64,000 bases of DNA from BOG-933 sp037147415. Its GTDB lineage: Bacteria > Pseudomonadota > Alphaproteobacteria > Azospirillales > Azospirillaceae. Below are positions 16,685 through 25,700 of this stretch, in pieces. The notes under the pieces are model-generated. The model saw nothing but the letters and a program-made list of their open reading frames with translations. It was not told the DNA's origin and ran no database searches. Made by a program: the position numbers and the translations under genes. The stretch spans positions 1-64,000 of the forward strand of contig JBAWVF010000004.1 of the NCBI GenBank assembly GCA_037147415.1, read 5' to 3'. The number at the start of each line of letters is the position of its first letter. Within the stretch, counting starts at the first letter, position 1.

Positions 16685-18757
16685 CTAGCAGCGGTTATAT
16701 GCACATTCTAGATGTTGTTTAAGGCGTTCTTGGAGTCCGGCAACGGTTGAATGGTAAATTCGCTCCATATCATCAATCATTGTTTCGAGGACGCCGGTGC
16801 CGGGAGCTTTGTTAAGACTGGTGGCGAATCTTGACATGCGTTGAGCCCCGAGATTGCTGGCGTCCCCGTTCAATCTATGGGCGGATTTCCGCAGTGCGTC
16901 GCGGTCGCCTGCCAGCCAGGCCGATTTAATCTCTTGAACCGCTTCCCCCATCGCGACCGGCAGGCTGATGAGCAGAGTACGGAATTCATCTTCGCCTAGA
17001 AAATCACAGAGTTCCCTGATCTGGACTTCATCAAATAAGGGTTCATTCTCATGGGGCTGGTTTTGGTCGAATTCTATGTCCGACCGGGCCGGGACAAGGT
17101 CACCGGCCTCGATGAGCAGGTCGCTGAGCTTCCATGTCTGCTCCGGGTGCTTGAGAGTCCGGGTGATGGTCCGCAGCAAAGACTTCGCCGTATAGGGTTT
17201 GGTAATGTGCTCGTTCATGCCGGCGGCTAGAATTTGCTCCCGCTGTTCGCGGATACCATGCGCAGTAACCGCAATAATTGGCACGGTGGCCTGCGGTATA
17301 GCGAGTCCTCGAATTATTTTGGCTGTGGTAATGCCATCCATCACGGGCATTTGAATATCCATCAACACCAAATCAAAAGTATCAGCTTGTAATGCATCAA
17401 GCGCCATCTGTCCGTTTTCGACACAGACGGTGCTGTGACCGGCCTTGTGTAATACAGCTTTAATAATAGTTTGATTGATTATGCTGTCTTCGGCCACTAA
17501 AACCCGAAGCGGCGCTTGAAAGTTATCTTCCTCTACAAGAAGAGCGTGGTCTTTATTCTCGACATATCCGGAGCTGCATGGAATTGAAATCCGGAAGGTA
17601 CTGCCGGATCCGGCCGTACTGTCAAGTTCAATGGTTCCCCCCATTAATTCACACAGTTTCTTTGAAATAGCCAATCCCAAGCCTGCGCCCCCGAAGCTCC
17701 GGGTGAAAGAGGAGTCTGCTTGAGTAAAGCTTTCGAATATTGCGGATTGGGATTCCGCCGGAATACCGATCCCGGTATCTGCTACGACCAGTCGAAGCTC
17801 GCCGGAACATGCGCTCGGTACATAATCAACCTCGACCCTGATACTGCCCTGTTCGGTAAACTTAATGGCATTCCCGACAATATTAAAAATTATCTGGCGA
17901 ATTCTGGTGGAGTCACCGGACAAAATCTGCGGAACATTATCGCGAATGTCTGTTATAAATTCCAGTGTCTTGCGATCGGCCTCAAGCTTCAGTAAGGACA
18001 GGGCTTCGCCGATAATAGTTGTTGTGCTGAAGTCATCTATATATAATTTGAGTCTTCCGGTTTCACATCTTGAATAATCAAGAATGTCGCTTATAATAGT
18101 TTGAAGGCTGTGCGCAGCATTATCGACAACTGTTGCATATTTTCGTTGAGTATCATTTAGATCGGTATTGAGAAGTACCTCAGTCATGCCGATGATCCCA
18201 TTCATCGGTGTGCGAAGTTCATGACTCATCATTGCCAGAAAATCGGATTTAGCGCGGGTTGCCGCCAGCGCGGCATCGCGGGCCTGAACCAGATCGCGAT
18301 TGGTGGCTTCAAGCTCGGCGGTGCGTTCGCACACCCGCTTTTCCAGATAAGTATTGAGATAATTGACCGCGTCGGTCTGGAATTTCAGGGTCAAATGGGC
18401 TTTGACCCGGGCGCGCAGGATCGGCGGGCTAATCGGTTTGGTAATAAAATCAACAGCACCAAGCTCTAATGCCCGAGTTTCATAGTCGATATTCGAATGA
18501 GCTGTAACGAATATAACCGCACCTTCTTTAGTGGCCGGGTTGGATTTCAGGGCGGCACAGACAGCAAAGCCATCCATCACCGGCATTTCGGCATCTAAAA
18601 GAATAATATCGGGTTTTTTTTCTTCAGCAATCCGCAGCGCCTTCTCGCCATTGGTCGCGAAAAATAGCATCGCTTGTCCGGCCAGGATATCGCTCATCAA
18701 CCGAATGGTGGTCAGGTCATCGTCGATGATCAGCAGGCGGGGGCGGGTGATGGTCAT
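16685..18757 (-). CDS. Cytoplasmic hybrid histidine kinase (REC-HisKA-HATPase-REC-Hpt)
   Basis: A protein of 690 residues without membrane segments. It has an N-terminal receiver with Asp55 (IILLDAEMPVMDG), a short coiled coil (about 135-170), HisKA with His179 (MMSHELRTPMNG), HATPase_c (DTGIGIP, FGGAGLGLAI), a second receiver with Asp467 (LVLMDIQMPVMDG) and a C-terminal Hpt domain with His627 (SAHRLNGDASNLG). Its ATG overlaps the stop of the preceding 1334-residue kinase as ATGA, so the two are co-translated. The N-terminal receiver may take phosphate from that partner's Hpt, which would make a two-protein relay (inference). No output regulator lies next to them. Confidence 0.94.
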   Translation of the reverse strand: MTITRPRLLIIDDDLTTIRLMSDILAGQAMLFFATNGEKALRIAEEKKPDIILLDAEMPVMDGFAVCAALKSNPATKEGAVIFVTAHSNIDYETRALELGAVDFITKPISPPILRARVKAHLTLKFQTDAVNYLNTYLEKRVCERTAELEATNRDLVQARDAALAATRAKSDFLAMMSHELRTPMNGIIGMTEVLLNTDLNDTQRKYATVVDNAAHSLQTIISDILDYSRCETGRLKLYIDDFSTTTIIGEALSLLKLEADRKTLEFITDIRDNVPQILSGDSTRIRQIIFNIVGNAIKFTEQGSIRVEVDYVPSACSGELRLVVADTGIGIPAESQSAIFESFTQADSSFTRSFGGAGLGLAISKKLCELMGGTIELDSTAGSGSTFRISIPCSSGYVENKDHALLVEEDNFQAPLRVLVAEDSIINQTIIKAVLHKAGHSTVCVENGQMALDALQADTFDLVLMDIQMPVMDGITTAKIIRGLAIPQATVPIIAVTAHGIREQREQILAAGMNEHITKPYTAKSLLRTITRTLKHPEQTWKLSDLLIEAGDLVPARSDIEFDQNQPHENEPLFDEVQIRELCDFLGEDEFRTLLISLPVAMGEAVQEIKSAWLAGDRDALRKSAHRLNGDASNLGAQRMSRFATSLNKAPGTGVLETMIDDMERIYHSTVAGLQERLKQHLECAYNRC

Positions 18758-21700
18758 GCGGCACCAACGGAAAGGGATTTCAGAATTTGCGCAGCGGCTT
18801 CAAGGTCAAGCTCTTCCAGCATGCGGTCCAGGCTTTTTCTGTCCCCGAGCGAAAGTCGGGAGAGGATCATCGGGCGGAGTGAACGATATTCGTTAAGAGC
18901 GTTCAAATCTCCATTTTCCAGCAAGCCGATCAACAAATCCAGCTTGGCCGGGGTGATGTCGCCCGAACCGGCTTGCGCTTCGTCATCTTCGGCCATTGTC
19001 AGGACCGCTTGGCTGAATTTAGCGAAGGTGGCGTCCAGTTCGTTCACCATCGGGATCGTCGCGGCCAGCGGTTCGCCGGCCCTCACCGCGGTTTCGATTC
19101 GGGAGGCTTGCTTCGACAACTCAACGGCGGCCAGATTGCCGGCGGCCCCGCGCAGGGTGTGCATGACCCTGGCTGCTTGGTCCAGCCGACCGTTTCTAAG
19201 ATCGGCACGGGTCCGCTCGCCGACGCCCTCGAAATCGACGACCATCCGCTTCAGCATCGAGCGCAGCAAATCCGTCTTCCCGCCGACTCGCAGCAACGCC
19301 TGGCGCAGGTCAAGCCCCGGAATATCGAACGAACAGGATTGCAGAGCGGCATCAACTTTACTATTTAATATTTGCGTTGCCGAGCGGTTGGATTTGGCGT
19401 CAGTCAGTCGGCCGACATGGTGCAGGATGGTGTTGACAAGCTGAGGCACATCAAAGGGTTTGGCAACAAAGCCGTTCATCCCGCAGCCCAAGCATTTTTC
19501 CTGATCCTCGACTCTGACGCCGGCGGTGAGCGCGATGATCGGCAGGTCTTTCAGTTGCAACTCTTCGCGGATCAGGGCGGTTGCGGTGAAGCCGTCCATC
19601 ACCGGCATTTGCGCATCCATCAGCACCAGATCGAAGTCGGGGCTATGTTCGGGCCGCAGGCGCTTGACGGCTTCGGTGCCGTCATCGGCGATTTCGACGG
19701 TGGCGCCTTCTTCCTCGAGGATGGCCCGGGCGACATCCTGATTGAGAGTGTTGTCTTCGACCACCAGAATGCGCAGCCCTTCCAACCGGGCCATGGCGAT
19801 ACCTTTGCCCCGCCGGACCTCGTCCAACAAAGGGCCCAGCCCGCCGTGCCGCCGCGCTTGAACTTCGGCAACAATATTAAGCAGGGCCGACGCGGTCACC
19901 GGCTTGACCAGGACGCCGTCGACGAAGTTGGCTTCCGGCGATTGGAACACCTCTTCGCGGGTGAAGGCGGTGACCATGATCACGATCGGCGGGCGGGTGC
20001 CGGCCAGCATCGCGTCTTCCCGAATTTTTTTGCTGGTTTCCAGTCCGTTCATGCCGGGCATCTGCCAGTCGATCAGCAATAAGTCGTAAGCGGTGCCTTG
20101 CTCGACTTTTTCGTGGAGTCGGTCCAGAGCGTGTTCTCCGGAATCAACGGAATCGGGATGCATGCCGATTGACTCGGCGGTGGCCGAGATATACATCCGC
20201 GCGGTCGCGTTGTCATCGACCACCAGCACTTCAAGATCGGTCAGGATGTGCTCTCGCTCGAGATCGTCTTCGATCGGGCGGCCGATCTGGAAGGGCAGGG
20301 TGAACCAGAACTCGCTTCCTTTGCCCGGCGCGCTGATCACGCCGATGGTGCCGCCCATCAACTCGACCAAACGCTTGCAGATGACCAGACCAAGGCCGGT
20401 GCCGCCAAAGCGGCGGGTGGTGGTCATATCCGCCTGGGTGAAGGGTTGGAACAGCCGGGCCTGCTGTTCCTCGCTCAAGCCGATTCCGGTGTCGCGGACC
20501 GAGAAGCGGACCATCACGCAATCGGAGGATTGCTCGGTTAACTCGGCATGAACCGCGACTTCACCGGTTTCGGTGAATTTGATCGCGTTGCCGACCAGAT
20601 TGACCAGTATCTGCTGCAACCGGGTCGGGTCACCGCGCAGCCAGTTCGGCACCGGATTGTCGATGCCGATTATGGTTTCCAGGTCCTTGGAGGCGACCGT
20701 AACCGACATGATGGTGGCCAGCGTGCTGATCACATCGTCCAGGCGAAAATCGATGGTCTCCAGGTCCATGCGCCCGGCATCGATTTTGGAGAAATCGAGG
20801 ATGTCGTTGAGGATACCCATCAACGCCTTGCCCGAGATCGAAACCTTGTTGACGCAGTCGGCCTGCTCCGGGGTCAGCGGGGTGCGGGTGAGCAGGTGGG
20901 TCAGGCCGAGAATCGCGTTCATCGGCGTACGAATCTCGTGGCTCATGTTGGACAGGAATTCGCTTTTCGCCATGTTGGCGTTTTCGGCGGCGGCTTTGGC
21001 GGCAGCCATGGCGATTTCCCGATACTTGCCGGTCACCGTGGTCGAGGTGCCGCGATAGCCGATAAAGCGGCCGTCGGTGTCGTACATGGGGGTGCCGCTG
21101 ACCGCAGCGATTTCCCGTTGTCCGTCCGCCCCCGCCAGATTGAATTCGATTTTACGCCAGGGGCGCCGCTCTTCGATCGCCCGGCCGCGCTCTTCCCAGG
21201 CGGCCAGATTCAGTTGATACTCCTCCGGGGTCGGGGCGAAAACGTCCTTGACTGTCCGGCCGATCAACAGTTCCGTATTGATATAGCTGGAGGATGAGCA
21301 AAAGGTAAAACGCTCGTTTTTATCGAATTCAAAGAAAAACTCGGCAGAGGATTCAGCGAAATCACGGAAACGCTGTTCTTCGAAACGGGCGCGGCGCTCA
21401 CTTTCGCGTTGCGCCGCTTCCAGCCGTTTACGCTCGGTGATGTCGAGCACGACCGCCATCAGGCTGGTGACTTCACCGGTTGCGGATTTGACCGGAATAA
21501 AACTGGCGAGCCAATGGCGCGGGATGCCGGGGGCGCTTGCGGTTTCACCGTGAAGCTCCAGATCCAGAACCGGGATGCCGGTTTCGAATATCGGGGCGAT
21601 GATTTCCTTCAGACGATGGGCAAGCGGCGCGGGTAGAATATCCTCCTGTCTGCGCCCGATATGCTCGGCGACCGACATGCCATTGTTCTGCGCCAGCCGG

Positions 21701-22758
21701 GTGTTGACTCTTATATACCGGTAATCACGATCGAACTGGCTGATCGCGACCGGGGCATGCATGAACAGCGTTTCGATTTCGTTCGCCCGTATCCATGCCT
21801 CGGCTTCGCTTCGCTCCGCTCGTAGCGCGACGTCCTCGAGTTTCAGGTTGTTAAAACGCATGCGGGTGCCGACGCAGGCGAACACCATGACGGCAACGAT
21901 ATTTCCCAGTTCGGCGACCTGTAAGTCGAAAACCACCTTGGCCAGGGCGTCGGCATCGGCCACGATCAACAGGGGGGCAAGCCCGGAGGAAAGCAGGACC
22001 AGGGTGCACCCCAGCCCGGCACCGATCATGCCATAGTAATAAGACAGTATAATCAGTGCAGGAAGAAAAAGATTGAGTTCTCGCTTGATGTCCGGGAAAT
22101 AAATGAAAAACTCGTAATAATTACAGGCTGCAATAACCATGATAAGCGCCAAAAACAGGACAACCCTTTTGCGGGATCGCCAGTTTTGATAATAGCTTTG
22201 ATTAAATTTTATAACCGCGTCACGAAGCGCGATCGCCAAGGGTACGATGATCAGGGCGGAGGGCACGATTGACAATACCCAAGATATCGTGTTGCCGCTC
22301 ACTTCCGCGAACGTGAAATCGTGACCGTAAACGGTGAGCGCGGAGAACAAACCGGCCAGGGGGGCGGAAAACAGGCAATAGCTGATCGCGAGGATGGTGA
22401 ACCAGCGGATGCAGTTTTCCGCGCTGATCTCGCCGGCATAGCGGCGGATGATCGCGGCCGGAAGCAAAGCCACCGCGCTGTCGGTGGTGGCGAGAATGAC
22501 GGAGTCGCGATAGGACGAGGTCATCACGAATTCGTTGGGAAAATCACCGAGCCAGGAGCCGATGGCAATGAACGGCCAATGGCGCGGATGGCTCAATACC
22601 AGAATCGCGAGGGTGAAGGCATCCGGCGGCCAGAATACGCAGAGCGCTGTTCCCGGTATCGCAAACAGCGAGCCGAATTTTCCCAAAAGCGCGTAGCTTA
22701 TCCCGGCGAGCACACCCAAACCGATGGACATTACCCCGGTCGGAATTCTGCTTGTCAT
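18754..22758 (-). CDS. MASE1-PAS-PAS hybrid histidine kinase (HisKA-HATPase-REC-REC-Hpt)
   Basis: A large sensor kinase of 1334 residues. The N-terminal MASE1 membrane domain (about 10-300, about 8 helices, with the FWPPDAFTLAILVL motif) is followed by two PAS domains (about 325-445 and 462-580). HisKA has His607 (NMSHEIRTP), then HATPase_c, two receivers with Asp897 (LLLIDWQMPGMNG) and Asp1048 (LVLMDAQMPVMDG), and Hpt with His1200 (MHTLRGAAGNL). The open frame extends to 22863, but GGAGGA lies 9 bases before the ATG at 22758, which fits the membrane-domain start. It overlaps the downstream kinase by ATGA. The REC-REC-Hpt arrangement parallels the kinase at 239-2926. Confidence 0.94.
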   Translation of the reverse strand: MTSRIPTGVMSIGLGVLAGISYALLGKFGSLFAIPGTALCVFWPPDAFTLAILVLSHPRHWPFIAIGSWLGDFPNEFVMTSSYRDSVILATTDSAVALLPAAIIRRYAGEISAENCIRWFTILAISYCLFSAPLAGLFSALTVYGHDFTFAEVSGNTISWVLSIVPSALIIVPLAIALRDAVIKFNQSYYQNWRSRKRVVLFLALIMVIAACNYYEFFIYFPDIKRELNLFLPALIILSYYYGMIGAGLGCTLVLLSSGLAPLLIVADADALAKVVFDLQVAELGNIVAVMVFACVGTRMRFNNLKLEDVALRAERSEAEAWIRANEIETLFMHAPVAISQFDRDYRYIRVNTRLAQNNGMSVAEHIGRRQEDILPAPLAHRLKEIIAPIFETGIPVLDLELHGETASAPGIPRHWLASFIPVKSATGEVTSLMAVVLDITERKRLEAAQRESERRARFEEQRFRDFAESSAEFFFEFDKNERFTFCSSSSYINTELLIGRTVKDVFAPTPEEYQLNLAAWEERGRAIEERRPWRKIEFNLAGADGQREIAAVSGTPMYDTDGRFIGYRGTSTTVTGKYREIAMAAAKAAAENANMAKSEFLSNMSHEIRTPMNAILGLTHLLTRTPLTPEQADCVNKVSISGKALMGILNDILDFSKIDAGRMDLETIDFRLDDVISTLATIMSVTVASKDLETIIGIDNPVPNWLRGDPTRLQQILVNLVGNAIKFTETGEVAVHAELTEQSSDCVMVRFSVRDTGIGLSEEQQARLFQPFTQADMTTTRRFGGTGLGLVICKRLVELMGGTIGVISAPGKGSEFWFTLPFQIGRPIEDDLEREHILTDLEVLVVDDNATARMYISATAESIGMHPDSVDSGEHALDRLHEKVEQGTAYDLLLIDWQMPGMNGLETSKKIREDAMLAGTRPPIVIMVTAFTREEVFQSPEANFVDGVLVKPVTASALLNIVAEVQARRHGGLGPLLDEVRRGKGIAMARLEGLRILVVEDNTLNQDVARAILEEEGATVEIADDGTEAVKRLRPEHSPDFDLVLMDAQMPVMDGFTATALIREELQLKDLPIIALTAGVRVEDQEKCLGCGMNGFVAKPFDVPQLVNTILHHVGRLTDAKSNRSATQILNSKVDAALQSCSFDIPGLDLRQALLRVGGKTDLLRSMLKRMVVDFEGVGERTRADLRNGRLDQAARVMHTLRGAAGNLAAVELSKQASRIETAVRAGEPLAATIPMVNELDATFAKFSQAVLTMAEDDEAQAGSGDITPAKLDLLIGLLENGDLNALNEYRSLRPMILSRLSLGDRKSLDRMLEELDLEAAAQILKSLSVGAA

Positions 22759-22810
22759 TACCCCAATTCCTCCGGCCATCAGGCCAGCCGAACCTGCCGG
22801 GGTTCGGCAT

Positions 22811-22829
22811 GCTGCAATGCAGCATTGCA
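22811..22829. promoter_or_regulatory. Overlapping palindromes in the divergent kinase/livK gap
   Basis: TGCAATGC (22813-22820), a single A and GCATTGCA (22822-22829) make a perfect palindrome. It overlaps a second one, GCTGCA-A-TGCAGC (22811-22823). It lies in the region upstream of both the hybrid kinase pair and the first liv operon, so it could be an operator. No regulator is identified. Confidence 0.3.
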
Positions 22830-23044
22830 AACTACTTAATACAAAAGTTCGGGGCGGAGTCAAAGTGCTTTTTTGGAAAACTTGAGGTTCTTTTAACCAA
22901 GTCCCTGCTTTGAAACGCTAATCACTGGTTAGATTTTGCTTGCGGCGGGGCTGGTGTTAAGCCTCTTGTCTTGTTGCTTTTCCTAATGCTAAGGGTTCAG
23001 ACAAAGCCTCACGCGCTCTCACTGCACTGCAAAAAGGAAAGATC

Positions 23045-24172
23045 ATGGTTAAGACGCTTTCGTTCGGTACGGTCCTTGTCGCGGGTGCTTTGCTGGCGGC
23101 CCCGGTTTCGGCTGAGCCCGCCGTCACCGTCGGTGCCATCGAGATTCTGTCCGGGCCGAGCGCCGCCTACGGCACCGCGATCAAGGCCGGGCTGGAACTG
23201 GCGTTGGCAGAGATCAATGCGGCCGGCGGTGTTCTCGGCGGCCGGAAGCTGGAGCTGGTGATCGAGGACTCGGCGGGCAACAAGGATCAGGCGGTCAATG
23301 CCGCGCGCCGGCTGATCGGACAGAACAAGGTGCCGGCCATCATCGGCCCGACCCTGTCCAACGAGATGTTCGCGGTCGGCCCGGTGACCAATGAGCGTAA
23401 GGTGGTCACCATCGGCACCTCGAACACCGCCAAGGGCATTACCGATATCGGGCCTTATATTTTCCGGACTTCGCTGCCGGAAGCGGATGTGGTGCCGGTG
23501 ACGCTGGCGGCGGCCCGCGACAAGTTCGGGGTCAAGACCATCGCGATGATGTACGCCAACGACGACGCCTTCAGCAAATCGGGTTTCGACTCGATGAAGG
23601 CGGCGGCGGACAAGCTGGGCCTGACCATTGCCGCCATCGAGAGTTTTAGCGGCAAGGATACCGATTTCTCGGCTCAGCTGACCAAGATCAAGGGGCTGAA
23701 GGTCGATGCCATCACGGTCTCGGCGCTGGTCGAGCCGACTTCGGGCGTGGTGTTGCAGGCCCGTCAACTCGGCATTCCCGCCAGCATCCGTTTTATCGGC
23801 GGCAACGGCGCCAATTCACCCAAGCTGGGCGAGATTGCGGGCGAAGCGGCCGATGGTTTGCTGGTCGGCAGCCCGTGGTTCATCGCCAAACCCGATCCGG
23901 CCAATCAGGCCTTCGTCGCCGGTTTTAACAAGAGCTATGGCAAAGATCCGGACCAATTCGCGGCTCAGGCCTATGATACCTTGCATATTTTGGCCAAGGC
24001 GATTGATCGGGCCGGCAACACCGACAGCGACAGTATCCGTGAATCCTTGTTGAAGACGTCTTATACCGGCGTGATCGGACCGTTCAGCTTCACCGCCGGC
24101 CGGGATCCGGCCTCGACCGAAGGCGTGGTGGTGTTGACCATGCAGGGCGGCAAGTTCCAGATTCTGAAGTAG
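23045..24172 (+). CDS. Branched-chain amino acid-type ABC transporter substrate-binding protein (set 1)
   Basis: A periplasmic binding protein of 375 residues in the LivK/Peripla_BP_6 family. A signal peptide (about 1-23, cleavage after PVSA) precedes the mature protein, which starts VTVGAIEILSGPSAAYG. Further family landmarks are LELALAEINAAGGVLGGRKLE, AIIGPTLSNEM and AAQAYDTLHILAKAID. A good AGGAAA ribosome-binding site lies 5 bases before the ATG. It heads the first five-gene transporter set (SBP, livH, livM, livG, livF), although livH and livM are separated by an insert. The transported solute cannot be read from sequence; family members carry leucine, urea, amides or aromatic acids. Confidence 0.93.
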   Translation: MVKTLSFGTVLVAGALLAAPVSAEPAVTVGAIEILSGPSAAYGTAIKAGLELALAEINAAGGVLGGRKLELVIEDSAGNKDQAVNAARRLIGQNKVPAIIGPTLSNEMFAVGPVTNERKVVTIGTSNTAKGITDIGPYIFRTSLPEADVVPVTLAAARDKFGVKTIAMMYANDDAFSKSGFDSMKAAADKLGLTIAAIESFSGKDTDFSAQLTKIKGLKVDAITVSALVEPTSGVVLQARQLGIPASIRFIGGNGANSPKLGEIAGEAADGLLVGSPWFIAKPDPANQAFVAGFNKSYGKDPDQFAAQAYDTLHILAKAIDRAGNTDSDSIRESLLKTSYTGVIGPFSFTAGRDPASTEGVVVLTMQGGKFQILK

Positions 24173-24180
24173 CGGTTACG

Positions 24181-25062
24181 ATGCTGCTTCAGCAACTCGT
24201 CAACGGGCTGGTGTTGGGGTCAACCTATGCGCTGTTCGCGCTGGGTTTTACCCTGATCTTCGGTGTACTGCGCATTATCAACCTGACCTACGGCTTTTAC
24301 TTTTCGGTTGGGGCCTTCGTTGCGCTATGGCTGGCGCGCTCGGTCGGGGCTTCGGTCTGGCTGGCCTTGCCCGGCGGCGCGCTGGCGGCCGGGTTGGTGG
24401 CGGTGGTGCTGGATAGCCTGCTGCTGACCCGGTTGCGCCATGCCAAGGCGGGAGAACTGTCCTCGCTGATGGTGACCTTGGGCGCGGTGCTGGCGCTCTA
24501 TTCCGCGATGGCGGCGCTGTTGGGCACGGAAATCCGGCGCTTTCCCTTCGGCTTTGTCGGCTCGGCGGCGCTGGAGGCGGGCGGGGTTCGGCTGTCGCTG
24601 GTGCAGATTGTGATTGTCGGCACCGCGTTCACCCTGGCGGCGCTGTTGTTCCTGGTGCTGCGCTATAGCCGGCTTGGTTTGATGATCCGGGCGCTGGCCG
24701 AGAATGAAGACGTCGCCCGCTTGATGGGCATCGATGTTGATGCCATGGTGGTTGCGGTTTCGTTTCTGTCGGGGGTTCTGGGCGGGACCGCCGGCGTGCT
24801 GCTCGGGCTGAATTTCAACGCGATTCAGCCCTTCATGGGCGAGGCCATGATGCTGCGCGGCTTTGCCGTCATCATCATCGGCGGCTTGGGCGATGTTCGC
24901 GGCGCCCTGGTCGCCGGGGTGACGCTGGGCGTGCTGGAGGTGCTGACCGCAGGCTATGTCTCCTCCAACGCCAAGGAGGCGGTCGGCTTCGCGATTCTGG
25001 TGCTGACCTTGTGGCTGCGCCCGGTCGGTCTGTTCGGCCGCGCGGCCATAAAGCGCGCGTGA
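24181..25062 (+). CDS. livH: Branched-chain amino acid-type ABC transporter permease LivH (set 1)
   Basis: An integral membrane permease of 293 residues with about 8 hydrophobic helices. It opens with the LivH motif LLQQLVNGLVLGSTYALFALG. The cytoplasmic coupling region contains ALAENEDVARLMGIDVD, and the end reads LWLRPVGLFGRAAIKRA. It starts 8 bases after the binding-protein stop. Residues 264-283 are encoded by the 62 bp segment (24969-25030) that occurs again at 25479-25540. The gene itself is intact; the expected neighbour livM is displaced by about 2.1 kb. Confidence 0.95.
   Translation: MLLQQLVNGLVLGSTYALFALGFTLIFGVLRIINLTYGFYFSVGAFVALWLARSVGASVWLALPGGALAAGLVAVVLDSLLLTRLRHAKAGELSSLMVTLGAVLALYSAMAALLGTEIRRFPFGFVGSAALEAGGVRLSLVQIVIVGTAFTLAALLFLVLRYSRLGLMIRALAENEDVARLMGIDVDAMVVAVSFLSGVLGGTAGVLLGLNFNAIQPFMGEAMMLRGFAVIIIGGLGDVRGALVAGVTLGVLEVLTAGYVSSNAKEAVGFAILVLTLWLRPVGLFGRAAIKRA
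24969..25030 (+). repeat. 62 bp direct repeat, copy 1 (inside the livH 3' end)
   Basis: This segment of livH is repeated without mismatch at 25479-25540, exactly 510 bases downstream. Flanks on both sides differ, apart from weak similarity just after the repeat. Confidence 0.95.
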
Positions 25063-25478
25063 AGCCGGTCTTGACTCGCCGCCCCCGTTCGCGGCAGACT
25101 GCCAAGCGGCCGAACCGAGCGTAACACCCGCCCGGCCCGGCCTGATCATTATCATCCCGACGACGAAAGACGACAATGACTGTCGCGACTCTTATCACGG
25201 GCGCGCGTTCACGCACAGCCCCCCGTTGCAAACCGGACCCGCCTGATCGCGTCTCGGATAGCGTTCCCATGTGAACGCTGACTGAAGGTGCGCGGGCGGT
25301 TCCCTGTCTTGCGTCGTCACGTCACCGGAGCCTTGACAAAAAGATGGGGGCGACCGGAGCGGAACGTTGCGTGTGCGGGCGAACCCGGTTTCAGAGGGAT
25401 CGGAAGTCGAAGGTGCGGTGCCCGTGAAGCCCTGCGCCGCCGCCCGTGCGCCGCCGATTCCCCCTTTCACCTGGGGCT

Positions 25479-25540
25479 CGCCAAGGAGGCGGTCGGCTTC
25501 GCGATTCTGGTGCTGACCTTGTGGCTGCGCCCGGTCGGTC
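25479..25540 (+). repeat. 62 bp direct repeat, copy 2 (livH fragment)
   Basis: An exact copy of 24969-25030. It encodes the same C-terminal stretch (EAVGFAILVLTLWLRPVG) but is detached from any livH start. It probably records the event that brought in the Abi-containing segment. Confidence 0.95.
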
Positions 25541-25594
25541 CATTCGGCGGACGCTTCTTCTCGACTGAAAAATGTCCATGGGCTAAAATCGAAA

Positions 25595-25623
25595 CACCAG
25601 GTGAGGCATAGCCTGACCTGGTG
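25595..25623. repeat. 29-base near-perfect hairpin upstream of the Abi gene
   Basis: Arms CACCAGGT (25595-25602) and ACCTGGTG (25616-25623) enclose a single G-G mismatch and an inner AGGC/GCCT stem around ATA. The result is a stem of 12 pairs with a 3-base loop. No T-run follows. It resembles mobile-element or REP-type hairpins more than a terminator. Confidence 0.7.
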
Positions 25624-25700
25624 CTCTGGGAACTATGTTGGCGGCGCATAGCAAAGCCAGTGGGGCCGATCAACTGCTCAACCAAACAATAGGCGAGTGA

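Larger units (their letters stand above)
25063..25700. other. Non-coding accessory region between livH and the Abi gene
   Basis: No convincing gene was found in these 638 bases. The region holds a hairpin AGCGTTC/GAACGCT (25260-25279), the second copy of the 62 bp livH repeat and a long hairpin at 25595-25623. After the repeat, the livH frame continues into an unrelated tail ending with a stop at 25609-25611, so this copy is a fragment and not a gene. Confidence 0.7.

Noticed and set aside
20548..21297. A 249-codon plus-strand frame inside the MASE1 hybrid kinase
   Set aside because: Antisense to PAS and HisKA domains of a well-supported kinase; shadow composition.
24325..25176. A 283-codon minus-strand frame opposite livH
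   Set aside because: Glutamine/histidine/arginine-rich shadow; no ribosome-binding site and no domain.
25260..25279. AGCGTTC/GAACGCT hairpin as a tRNA or attachment site
   Set aside because: Only a 7 bp stem with a 6-base loop; there is no cloverleaf, anticodon arm or CCA-like end, and no tRNA match was seen anywhere in the window.
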